Assembly (NCBI GenBank): GCA_022564635.1
Contig: JADFLA010000005.1
Span: 1-48,771, forward strand
DNA length: 48,771 nt
From: Nanobdellota archaeon
GTDB lineage: Archaea; Nanobdellota; Nanobdellia; Woesearchaeales; GW2011-AR4
Direction of reading: 5' to 3'
Positions 21,051-29,762 of this stretch are shown piece by piece. Numbering within the stretch: position 1 is the stretch's first letter; each line of letters opens with the position of its first letter. Position numbers and translations under genes: made by a program. Under the pieces are notes generated by a model that searched no databases, was not told the origin of the DNA, and saw only the letters and a list, made by a program, of their open reading frames with translations.

Positions 21051-22624
21051 TGAAAAACGGATTAAACAATCAATCAAGCATGAATTCTTACATTAAATCA
21101 ATTTGTGACATTATGCGTAGAGATAGAACCAAAGGAGCAATGCAGTATATTCCAGAACTTACATGGATGATGTTTCTTAGAATATTAGATGAAAAAGAGC
21201 TTAATGAAGAAAAAAGAAGAAAATCAGTTGGAAAATCATTCACATCTTCATTAAAATTACCCTATAGGTGGAGAGACTGGGGAAGTTCTGAAGGAAAGAA
21301 AAGAATAGAACTAACTGAAAAAGGAAAATTAGATGATTTTCTAAATTTTGTTAATAGATACATCAGCCCTGAAGAAATAAAAAAGGGAAAGGAAATGGGT
21401 CTTATTCAATATATGAAATCATTTGAAAAAAATCCCAATGCCTCATTAAGACAAAAAATTATTTCTCAAATATTTAGGAATCTAGATCGTACACATTTAG
21501 CAATTGAAAGAAATCTATTAGATGTGTTAGACATGGTAGACAAATTAAGCACCGAGTCTATAGATGACACACATCAGTTCCCACTATCACAATTATATGA
21601 AGGATTGCTTTTGAAAATGGGCGAAAAGAATAATGATGGTGGACAATTCTTTACACCAAGAGAAGTAATAAGGGCTATGATAAGGGCTGTAAAGCCAAAA
21701 ATAAAGGTTAAAGGAGAAGATGTTAAATTTTATGATCCCTGTTTTGGAACAGGTGGTTTTTTAGCAGAAACTCATGTTTACTTAACAAATCCAGAGTTAT
21801 TCGGTAAAGATCTAAACGCTACTGAAATAAAATATTTAAAGCAAAATGCTTTCTGGGGTTTGGATAATAGTGATGATGCTTTTCCAATAGCATTAGCTAA
21901 TTTAATTCTTCACGATATTGATTATCCTCATTTAGGATTAAAAAACACTCTTAGTGGAAAAGAACAATACATGGAGTTATTTAAAGATGCTCCTGGACAG
22001 TTTTATTATATCTTTACTAATCCCCCTTTCGGAGGAAAAGAAGGAGAAGACTCTAGGGTAAATTTTACCTTTAGGACAGGAAATACTCAAATTTTATTCT
22101 TGCAACATATTATAGATTCCTTAAAAGATGGTGGAACTTGTGCAATGGTTATTGATGAGGGAGTTTTATTTAGAACTAATGAAATAGCTTTTGTTCAAAC
22201 TAAAACTAAACTTCTGGAAGAATGTAATTTGTGGTGTATTTTAAGCTTACCTCCAAACATTTTTGTGAATGCTGGAGCAGGAGGTAAGACAAACTTGTTA
22301 TTTTTTACTAAAGGAAAAAGAACAGAGAAAGTATGGTACTATGATATGTCACATATTAAAGTACTTAAGAGATCTCCATTTACATTAGACAAATTTAATG
22401 ATTTTTTTACAAGATTATTTTCTAATAATGAAAAAGACAAGATTAGCGATAAAAGTTGGTATGTTGATATTAAATCAATAGAGAAAAAGAATTATGATAT
22501 TAAGGCGGTTAATCCTAACATTAAAGAAAAGATAATTCCTAAGCCAGAAGATTTGATTAAGATTATTGAGGACTCACAAAAAAAGATTAGTGAAGGTTTA
22601 GAAAAATTAAAAGAAATAAAATGA
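21050..22624 (+). CDS. hsdM: Type I R-M methyltransferase subunit M
   Basis: GQFFTPREVIRAM, DPCFGTGGFL, TNPPFGGKEG; TAATG overlap with hsdS. Confidence 0.95.
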   Translation: MKNGLNNQSSMNSYIKSICDIMRRDRTKGAMQYIPELTWMMFLRILDEKELNEEKRRKSVGKSFTSSLKLPYRWRDWGSSEGKKRIELTEKGKLDDFLNFVNRYISPEEIKKGKEMGLIQYMKSFEKNPNASLRQKIISQIFRNLDRTHLAIERNLLDVLDMVDKLSTESIDDTHQFPLSQLYEGLLLKMGEKNNDGGQFFTPREVIRAMIRAVKPKIKVKGEDVKFYDPCFGTGGFLAETHVYLTNPELFGKDLNATEIKYLKQNAFWGLDNSDDAFPIALANLILHDIDYPHLGLKNTLSGKEQYMELFKDAPGQFYYIFTNPPFGGKEGEDSRVNFTFRTGNTQILFLQHIIDSLKDGGTCAMVIDEGVLFRTNEIAFVQTKTKLLEECNLWCILSLPPNIFVNAGAGGKTNLLFFTKGKRTEKVWYYDMSHIKVLKRSPFTLDKFNDFFTRLFSNNEKDKISDKSWYVDIKSIEKKNYDIKAVNPNIKEKIIPKPEDLIKIIEDSQKKISEGLEKLKEIK

Positions 22625-23451
22625 AAATCTCTTTGTGTAAAAAAGTGGATTACTCAATGTTTCATTGGGGCGTTACAGTTCCCAAAGAATTAGAAAAACC
22701 ATTTTATCAAGGTAAAAAGTTAAAACCCGGAACCCAAAGAAATATAACAATTTTTTGGGATAATAAGCAATATGATGCTAGATTAAGATTAGTAAAGAGG
22801 AAAGAATATTCGCATGTTTATCAAATTAGATGGGACAATCATACTGAAATATTAAATAAAGTTAGAAATACGTTCATACATAGTTATGTAATTCTTGAAA
22901 GTAAACATGAAAGTCTTAAACAAAAATCTAAAAAGCAGTTTAGGTCTTTTTTTGAAACCGGACAAAGAGAAGTATTGAAAATCACCCCATTAAATAGGAA
23001 TGTTTTCAAATTTGATACGTATATTAAGATTGACTTGGGATTTAATCAATTATTTGAAAGGTTGGCTAATGAAAATGTTTTTGGATGGATGTTCGGAAAA
23101 GAAAAAGAAGAATTTATCCAAACTTCTACTCCTTGGTATTCAATAAAAGAATTAAAAAATCATATTGAGACTAAAAACGTAATATATTACCTTGCTGATA
23201 CAAAAAATAAAGAACTTTATATTGGAAGTGCGAATGTACTCGGAAATAGAGTCAAGCGAAATCGTTCTGAAATTCCAAATTGGGATAAATTTAGATTTGA
23301 TGTTATTAGAAATAAATATTCAAAATTTTTAAGAAGAATAGAAAATCATATTATTAGAACTGTAGCGAGTCTAATAAAAAACATACCTTCCTATTCTTCC
23401 TTAAATATAAGTTATTATAAATTAAAAAATAAAAAAAGTTTAAAATATTAA
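22621..23451 (+). CDS. GIY-YIG domain protein, possible nuclease
   Basis: C-terminal NVIYYLADTKNKELYIGSANVLGNRVK...RRIENHIIRTVASLI gives GIY, YIG, Arg and Glu positions; ATGA overlap with hsdM. Confidence 0.75.
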   Translation: MKISLCKKVDYSMFHWGVTVPKELEKPFYQGKKLKPGTQRNITIFWDNKQYDARLRLVKRKEYSHVYQIRWDNHTEILNKVRNTFIHSYVILESKHESLKQKSKKQFRSFFETGQREVLKITPLNRNVFKFDTYIKIDLGFNQLFERLANENVFGWMFGKEKEEFIQTSTPWYSIKELKNHIETKNVIYYLADTKNKELYIGSANVLGNRVKRNRSEIPNWDKFRFDVIRNKYSKFLRRIENHIIRTVASLIKNIPSYSSLNISYYKLKNKKSLKY

Positions 23452-23454
23452 TTT

Positions 23455-24108
23455 TTATTTAAAACTACAGTAACTATTGTGAGAAACAATAATATTGTCT
23501 AGGATATTTATATTCAATAAATTTCCAGCTTTTTCTAAAGACCTTACAACTTCTCTATCCTCATCACTAGCCTCACAATCACCACTAGGATGATTATGTA
23601 CTAATATGATTGCATTGGCACTTGCTTTGATTGCTTCTTTGAAGACTTCTCTTGGATGGACTAGACTTGAATTTAGGGTTCCAACTGATATAATTTCATC
23701 TTTGATTATTTTATTCTTGCTATCTAGAAATACAGCTATAAAGTACTCTTTTTTCTTGTCTTTTAGTTTTTCCATGTAATGATGAGCAATATCAGAAGCA
23801 TTAGTAATAACTTTCTCGCAGATCTTACCGGAACAAACACGTTTACTTAATTCAAATGCAGCAATTAATTTAGCAGCTTTTGCTAAACCAATACCTTTTA
23901 TCTTCATTAGTTCAGTTAAAGACAATGAATTTATCTCATCCAATCCATAAATATTTATTAAATTATTACTTAAATCAATAACATTTTCTCCTAAAGAACC
24001 AGTTTCTAATAGTAAAGCTAAAACTTCAGAATCATTTAAACTATCAATTCCTTTACTTTTTAATCTTTCCCTTGGTCTTTGCTCTATAGCAATCTCTTTT
24101 AATCTCAA
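23455..24108 (-). CDS. radC: RadC-family protein (HhH + JAB domain)
   Basis: RERL..KGIDSLNDSEVLALLL, HhH IKGIG, JAB VHNHPSGDCEASDED. Confidence 0.92.
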   Translation of the reverse strand: MRLKEIAIEQRPRERLKSKGIDSLNDSEVLALLLETGSLGENVIDLSNNLINIYGLDEINSLSLTELMKIKGIGLAKAAKLIAAFELSKRVCSGKICEKVITNASDIAHHYMEKLKDKKKEYFIAVFLDSKNKIIKDEIISVGTLNSSLVHPREVFKEAIKASANAIILVHNHPSGDCEASDEDREVVRSLEKAGNLLNINILDNIIVSHNSYCSFK

Positions 24109-24166
24109 ATCTACCGCCTCTTTGCTATTCGCGTTTTATTTCAAACGAGGTTAAGGAATTTAGAGC

Positions 24167-24206
24167 ATTACTCATATATAAGTCTCACGCGTGAATGTCC
24201 AGTGGT
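24167..24206 (+). repeat. 40-bp direct repeat, left copy
   Basis: attactcatatataagtctcacgcgtgaatgtccagtggt; about 80% identical to 27444-27483. Confidence 0.65.
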
Positions 24207-24254
24207 CAAAGATTTATTTTCAATATAGAAAATAAGCACTGGACATGTGCGCGT
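24187..24254. repeat. Long imperfect hairpin in divergent promoter region
   Basis: acgcg/cgcgt, atgtccagtg (24195-24204)/cactggacat (24237-24246), ttattttc/gaaaataa nested arms. Confidence 0.7.
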
Positions 24255-24314
24255 AAGCTATTTAAGTGAGTTATAACTAATTATTTGAATATATCTAGGA
24301 GATATCCCTAAAAA

Positions 24315-25823
24315 ATGAAAGTTTTACTGGATACTAACATAATAATACACAGAGAAGCTAGTGCCGTTTTTAATGAAGATATTGGCACTTTGTTTGGTTG
24401 GCTTGACAAACTTCACTATGAAAAATGCATTCACCAATTAACGATAGATGAAATTGAAAAACATGAAGATAAAAAGGTAGTTGAGACGTTTAAAGTAAAA
24501 TTAAATAACTATGTCTTATTAAAGACCGAAGCCCCATTAGCACCTTCTGTACAGAAAGTAAGTAAAGCTCAAGACAAAACACCAAACGACTTTAATGATA
24601 CTCGATTAATTAATGAGTTAGCCAACAACAGAGTAGACTATCTAATATCAGATGACAAAGGAATTCACGAAAAAGCACATATACTTGATATGGATTCTAG
24701 AGTATTTACAATAGATTCTTTCCTTGAAAAAGTAACTACAGAAAATCCAGATTTAGTAAATTATAAAACCCTTTCTGTGAAAATATCATACTTTGGAGAT
24801 GTTAACCTAAAAGATATTTTTTTTGATTCTTTTCGAGAAGACTATAATGGATTCGATGACTGGTTTAATAAAAAATCTAATGATATTGCATACGTCTGTT
24901 TAGATTCTGATAATACCCTAGCATTTCTTTATTTAAAGAGGGAGAATGAAGATGAAAATTATATGGATATCACTCCAATTTTCCCAAAGAAAAAAAGACT
25001 TAAAATAGGTACTTTCAAAGTAAATCTTAATGGATTCAAACTTGGGGAAAGATTTCTGAAAATCGTTTTTGACAACGCTTTAAAGCAAAATATTGATGAA
25101 ATCTATGTGACTTTGTTTAATAAGCGACCAGAGCATCAGAGATTAATCAATTTGTTTCTTGAATATGGCTTTAAATATTGGGGTAAAAAAAATACCCCTA
25201 GTGGAGAAGAAATAGTCTATGTAAGAAGCTTTGTAAAATCTGTTGATATATCTAATCCAAAATTTACCTTTCCCCATATTTCTTTGAAATCTGACGTGTT
25301 TATGGTATCAATTAGACCAGAGTACCATACTAATCTTTTTCCAGATTCAATATTAAGAACAGAATCCCCTCAAGAATTTGAAAAGAATGAAACATTCCGC
25401 AATGCTCTAAGTAAAGTTTTTGTTTCTAGATCGTGGGAAAGGAATTTAAAATCAGGAGATATTATTGTGTTCTACAGGACTGGGGGAATCTTTCAAGGAG
25501 TGGTTACTACCATAGGAATTGTTGAATCTGTAGTTACGAATATAAAAGATGAAAAAACTTTTATCAATCTATGCAAAAAAAGAAGTGTATTCTCTAATCA
25601 AGAATTATCAAAACAATGGAATTATAGTAACTCCAAACCTTTTGTAGTAAACTTTCTTTATGCTTATTCCTTTCCTCACAGAATAAATGGAAAGACACTT
25701 CTAGATTTAGGGATAATTAAAGATGTAGAAAGTTTTCCACAAGGCTTTAAACAAATTTCAAGAGATGATTTTGAAAAAATATTATCCAATACTAACACTG
25801 ATAATAATATAATTGTTAGATAA
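24315..25823 (+). CDS. PIN-GNAT-EVE/ASCH-like three-domain protein
   Basis: PIN: MKVLLDTNIIIHRE, DTRLINELANNRVDYLISDDKG. GNAT: LKIGTFKVNLNGFKLGERFLKIVFDNAL...IYVTLF..R..HQRLINLFLEYGFKYWGKK. PUA-like: VFMVSIRPEYHTNLFPDS...LKSGDIIVFYRTGG...GVVTTIGIVES. Confidence 0.75.
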   Translation: MKVLLDTNIIIHREASAVFNEDIGTLFGWLDKLHYEKCIHQLTIDEIEKHEDKKVVETFKVKLNNYVLLKTEAPLAPSVQKVSKAQDKTPNDFNDTRLINELANNRVDYLISDDKGIHEKAHILDMDSRVFTIDSFLEKVTTENPDLVNYKTLSVKISYFGDVNLKDIFFDSFREDYNGFDDWFNKKSNDIAYVCLDSDNTLAFLYLKRENEDENYMDITPIFPKKKRLKIGTFKVNLNGFKLGERFLKIVFDNALKQNIDEIYVTLFNKRPEHQRLINLFLEYGFKYWGKKNTPSGEEIVYVRSFVKSVDISNPKFTFPHISLKSDVFMVSIRPEYHTNLFPDSILRTESPQEFEKNETFRNALSKVFVSRSWERNLKSGDIIVFYRTGGIFQGVVTTIGIVESVVTNIKDEKTFINLCKKRSVFSNQELSKQWNYSNSKPFVVNFLYAYSFPHRINGKTLLDLGIIKDVESFPQGFKQISRDDFEKILSNTNTDNNIIVR

Positions 25824-25863
25824 AAATATTTAAATCGAAATATTAATAAATAATAAATTTAAG

Positions 25864-26325
25864 TTGTGTGCTATGGCTAAATTATTCTCTATAAAAGAAA
25901 AATATTCTGATAGAATTTATTCAAAGGAAAAATTAGTTGAGTTTAGAAGGCAGAATGTGAATATTGATAAAGGGGAATTTTGTTTAATTTATACTAGTTC
26001 TCCTGTAAAAAAGATAACTGGTTACTTCATTGTAAAAGAGAAGATTAGAACATCCATAAGGAAATTATGGGAACTGACAAAGGAATTTGCAGGAATTTCA
26101 TATAAAGAATTTAAAGAATATTTTAAGGAATGCAAATTAGGTACTGCTATTGTATTTAAAAAAATTCACAAATTCACAAAAACTTTGGGACTAGATGAAT
26201 TGCGCAAAAAAGTAGCTTTTAGACCACCACAATCATATTGTAATTTGAATAGATTGTTAATAGAACTATATTGCAGTTTCATTCCTCAGAAACAGTTGAG
26301 TATGTTTACTCATTTCAAGGAATAA
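25864..26325 (+). CDS. ASCH-like domain protein
   Basis: LFSIKEKYSDRIYSKEKLVEFRRQN...ITGYFIVKEKI, resembling the ASCH N-terminal pattern. Confidence 0.65.
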   Translation: MCAMAKLFSIKEKYSDRIYSKEKLVEFRRQNVNIDKGEFCLIYTSSPVKKITGYFIVKEKIRTSIRKLWELTKEFAGISYKEFKEYFKECKLGTAIVFKKIHKFTKTLGLDELRKKVAFRPPQSYCNLNRLLIELYCSFIPQKQLSMFTHFKE

Positions 26326-26365
26326 TTAATTTGTTTTACTCCATTTTTCTCCACCACCACACCTC

Positions 26366-26719
26366 CTAATTTTTTCTTTTGTCCATATAATAACCAGCGA
26401 TATCAGAAGCATTAGTAATAACTTTCTCGCAGATCTTACCAGAACAAACACGTTTACTTAATTCAAATGCAGCGATTAATTTAGAAGCTTTAGCTATTCC
26501 AATACCTTTTATCTTCATCAGTTCAGTTAAAGACAATGAATTTATCTCATCCATTCCAAAAATATTTATTAAATTATTACTTAAATCAATAACATTCTCT
26601 CCTAAAGAACCAGTTTCTAATACTAAAGCTAAAACTTCAGAATCATTTAAGCTATCAATTCCTTTACTCTTTAACCTTTCACGTGGTCTTTGGTCTAATG
26701 CAATCTCTTTTAATCTCAT
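26366..26719 (-). pseudogene. Truncated radC copy (HhH part only, no JAB domain)
   Basis: 117 aa nearly identical to residues 1-110 of the 23455-24108 product, ending GYYMDKRKN*. Confidence 0.85.
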
Positions 26720-26727
26720 TTTAAACT

Positions 26728-27138
26728 TTACAAGAATTCTTTTGGGCTTAATATCTCAATGCCTTTATATTTTCTTAATTTTAATAAATGACTGTCTCCA
26801 GATACTATATTTGCATTAACCGTAAGCGCGCAATTGATGAATTTGTTATCTTCTGGGTCTTCAATTATTACTTTTTCATCAAATTTTGGGATTATAATTA
26901 TAGATTTTTCAATAAAACCTTTTATTAAAAAGTCTTTATCCTTTTCTGTTACTGCTTTTTTGATATGATTCTTCTCAAATACTCCTCTAACCTCTTCAAT
27001 GATATCATAAGTAGTGTAATTTATTATTTTACCGGCAGCCACCAGCCTGATTAATTGAGCAGGTGCTCCATTTTCATTGATTGAAGCAGATATTAATATA
27101 TTTGTATCAAGAACTACGCTTCTGTCTTCTATATTCAT
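26728..27138 (-). CDS. PIN-domain toxin (VapC-like)
   Basis: VVLDTNILISAS, EDPEDNKFINCAL, NIVSGDSHLL. Confidence 0.88.
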   Translation of the reverse strand: MNIEDRSVVLDTNILISASINENGAPAQLIRLVAAGKIINYTTYDIIEEVRGVFEKNHIKKAVTEKDKDFLIKGFIEKSIIIIPKFDEKVIIEDPEDNKFINCALTVNANIVSGDSHLLKLRKYKGIEILSPKEFL

Positions 27139-27370
27139 GTATTTCAGCCTCTATTTGAGCTGAAGACATCTTTTTAGTCCTTTTCCTGATCCGATTGAAT
27201 TCTTCAATCCAGGCTTTTGAATCAAATTTCTTCATCACAATGGTGTCCTTATCAAGAGCATCCACTACAAAAACTGTATCGGTATCAGCATGAATCTGTT
27301 CACGCACCTCTTTAGGTATTATGATCTGACCTCTTTCTGACATCTTAGCTGTTTCCATATTAATCACCAA
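27107..27370 (-). CDS. AbrB-type antitoxin
   Basis: AKMSERGQIIIPKEVREQI; overlaps the PIN gene. Confidence 0.87.
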   Translation of the reverse strand: MVINMETAKMSERGQIIIPKEVREQIHADTDTVFVVDALDKDTIVMKKFDSKAWIEEFNRIRKRTKKMSSAQIEAEIHEYRRQKRSS

Positions 27371-27428
27371 GTTATAGTACGTTTTACGTATTTATAAACT
27401 TTTCGTAAAAATACGTTAAATACTTGGT
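27366..27428. promoter_or_regulatory. Nested palindromes upstream of AbrB/PIN operon
   Basis: accaagt (27366-27372)/acttggt (27422-27428) enclosing acgtattt (27386-27393)/aaatacgt (27409-27416) around a tttataaa box. Confidence 0.55.
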
Positions 27429-27443
27429 TAATTATTATAATGT

Positions 27444-27483
27444 ATTACTCCTTTATAAACCTCACGCGAAGATGTCCAGTGCT
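27444..27483 (+). repeat. 40-bp direct repeat, right copy
   Basis: attactcctttataaacctcacgcgaagatgtccagtgct; another atgtccagtg at 27493-27502. Confidence 0.65.
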
Positions 27484-27542
27484 ATATGAGCAATGTCCAG
27501 TGGTATTAAGAGAAAAACTTTGACCTAACTTTAGTTATACCC

Positions 27543-27665
27543 CTATCCCAACATCCCCAAATTCAATATATTCTTCCAGCTTTTGCCGGAATCGGTAGAA
27601 CAACCATTAATAAAAATAATAAAAAATAACAATACAAAAATCCAACAATCTTTTTTTGATTTCAA
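27543..27665 (-). CDS. Possible micro-lipoprotein or decayed lipoprotein N-terminus
   Basis: TTG-start 40 aa LKSKKDCWIFVLLFFIIFINGCSTDSGKSWKNILNLGMLG*; in frame with, and just after, the stop of 27669-28835. Confidence 0.35.
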   Translation of the reverse strand: MKSKKDCWIFVLLFFIIFINGCSTDSGKSWKNILNLGMLG

Positions 27666-27668
27666 ATT

Positions 27669-28835
27669 TCACCTTACATAAATTTTATACCCTTCTTCAG
27701 GAAATGTTTTAGGACAGCTACCTTCACCGTAAAATATGCCAAGTTCTGTTTCTGAAAGTAATTTTATGAATAAATGCTTTCTGTTAGAAATTTTATTATC
27801 AAAATATACATCATCAAAATAGCAAGCTGATTGCCCTACTGTAACATCAACAGGATCTGTAGGTACTTGATCTACATATGTTTGATCTCTACCCCTACCA
27901 ACACCGATCCAATTCACATTACCAGTTATACCAGCAGCAATTTCAAGTCGGTATTCATATGTTTCATCTGTTCCAGAATCTAAATACCAATATCCAGAAG
28001 CTGTTCCAACAATATCTCGAGAAACATCAGGGCATTCAGATGCAGGCATTATTCTATTACCTGTACCTAAAAGATCCAAGTATTCTTTTTTCATATCATC
28101 TGGAAAGAAATCATATGGACATAGTGCTGGTACATTTTTCGAGGTTGGACCCGGTGGAATATGCCGAGTAGGGTTTGCCATCTTGTTTTTGTGTGTTACA
28201 TCATATACGCCAAAATCCCAATTTCTTGCCTGCAGTGTTCCTTCTGAGTATGCAATCAAATCTCCAGCTTGAATAAAAACTGACGATGTCGCCAGATCCG
28301 GCGCTCCCATAAAAGGCTGAGGTTCTTTTGGTGATACTGCTTTAATCTTCGGAATTGGGTCTATAACATGATCAAAATAGTAAAAGAAATTATCATTTAC
28401 CCTAAAAACCAGTTTATATTCTGGGACACCATCACCTCTTTCATGATAAAAAGTTACCTCAAAAAATTCTGCATCAGCTGGGGCATAGACTGCAACTCTA
28501 GGTACACCCTGCTTGAGCCCAAGGTAACTATGGTAACTATGTGGTGGGAGTAAAGGAGGTATGATGTATGCAATTTTGCTTAAATCGGTAATATGGTGTG
28601 TGAACACAGGCGGAGGTTGTCCTGGGATTTTTTTCTGTTCTTCTTCATTTAGTTGTTCCGGTAGATATGGTTCCTTTGGTTCTTCAATCTTTTCCTTTTC
28701 TGCAACTTCTTCCTTGATGATTGGGGTTGCTATTTCTTGTTGGAGTTCTTCAACTATCTCTTCAGGAGCACAACCAGAAATAAAAATAATTGCAATAACT
28801 ATTACTAAAATCCAAATTGTTTGTTTTGATTCCAT
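27669..28835 (-). CDS. Lipoprotein with M23-like region, related to 9211-10960
   Basis: Lipobox FISGCAPEE, Glu/Pro linker, VYAPADAEF, YYFDHV, RNWDFGVYD, CPYDFFPDDMKKEYL. Confidence 0.75.
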   Translation of the reverse strand: MESKQTIWILVIVIAIIFISGCAPEEIVEELQQEIATPIIKEEVAEKEKIEEPKEPYLPEQLNEEEQKKIPGQPPPVFTHHITDLSKIAYIIPPLLPPHSYHSYLGLKQGVPRVAVYAPADAEFFEVTFYHERGDGVPEYKLVFRVNDNFFYYFDHVIDPIPKIKAVSPKEPQPFMGAPDLATSSVFIQAGDLIAYSEGTLQARNWDFGVYDVTHKNKMANPTRHIPPGPTSKNVPALCPYDFFPDDMKKEYLDLLGTGNRIMPASECPDVSRDIVGTASGYWYLDSGTDETYEYRLEIAAGITGNVNWIGVGRGRDQTYVDQVPTDPVDVTVGQSACYFDDVYFDNKISNRKHLFIKLLSETELGIFYGEGSCPKTFPEEGYKIYVR

Positions 28836-28842
28836 AATTCAC

Positions 28843-29448
28843 TTAATTAAAATCATAATCAAAATCACCAGAACCACCTAACCTAGGATCACTTAAATAT
28901 AAAGGTAGAATTTCACATCTTCCTGAATCTATATCTTCTTTACTAATTTCTCTGTCTAGTTTTCCATCACAAATAAAAACAGATCTACCAACACCACATA
29001 AATTAAAGGTTTTATCTGCTTCTTCGCTATAATAATAATGAAATGGCAGAATTTCAGGTGGAAACATTCTTTTAATACTTGCATCTGGGTCATCAGTATA
29101 TACAAGCTCAACATCCGGAAAATCATCTAAAATCTGTTTCGAAGAACCAGCTTCATGTAAATTATCATAAGCTATTTCCAAACGTTTTTCTAAAGTTTTT
29201 CCATTTATTATTTTCGGCTCAGGTTTGGTTGGCTCAACTACCTCTGGTTCTTGTACTTCTTCAACAATTTCAGGCTCTGGAACTGTTTCCTCAGCAATAG
29301 GCTCTGTTTCAAATGACTCTTCTTCTACTTCTGGGGTTTCTTCTATAATCTCAGGTTCTTCTGGTATTTCTTCAACCTCAGAAATTTGAGTAGTACATCC
29401 AATGACCACAAAAGAAAATATCAAAATTAATACTAGCCTCTTTTCCAT
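28843..29448 (-). CDS. Lipoprotein with Glu/Pro-rich linker
   Basis: MEKRLVLILIFSFVVIGCTTQISEVEEIPEEPEIIEETPEVEEE... Confidence 0.75.
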   Translation of the reverse strand: MEKRLVLILIFSFVVIGCTTQISEVEEIPEEPEIIEETPEVEEESFETEPIAEETVPEPEIVEEVQEPEVVEPTKPEPKIINGKTLEKRLEIAYDNLHEAGSSKQILDDFPDVELVYTDDPDASIKRMFPPEILPFHYYYSEEADKTFNLCGVGRSVFICDGKLDREISKEDIDSGRCEILPLYLSDPRLGGSGDFDYDFN

Positions 29449-29486
29449 AAGTTAGTCATTAAATTTAGTTTTTATAAAATTATTGT

Positions 29487-29762
29487 TCACAACCCAAAAC
29501 TATCAGAAAATTCTTTTATTCTTTCAAACTCTGTTAAAAAATTATAGCCTTGTTCTTTCATTATAAACGTCTTTCTGCCTTTTACTAGTTGTTCTTCAAT
29601 CATCCCCTTTTCCATGAGTATATTTACGTATTCCTTTAATTTTGCATGGGATAGATTAGATCTATACAAAAGATGGGTTGGTTTGATTTTACCTTCTTTA
29701 TTTTGGATAGACCTAAGGATATCAGCAATTATCTCTAATTTTCCACGTCTTTTTACGATCAT
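29487..29762 (-). CDS. Winged-helix transcriptional regulator
   Basis: RGKLEIIADILRSIQNKEGKIKPTHLLYRSNLSHAKLKEYVNILMEKGMIE typical archaeal wHTH. Confidence 0.85.
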   Translation of the reverse strand: MIVKRRGKLEIIADILRSIQNKEGKIKPTHLLYRSNLSHAKLKEYVNILMEKGMIEEQLVKGRKTFIMKEQGYNFLTEFERIKEFSDSFGL

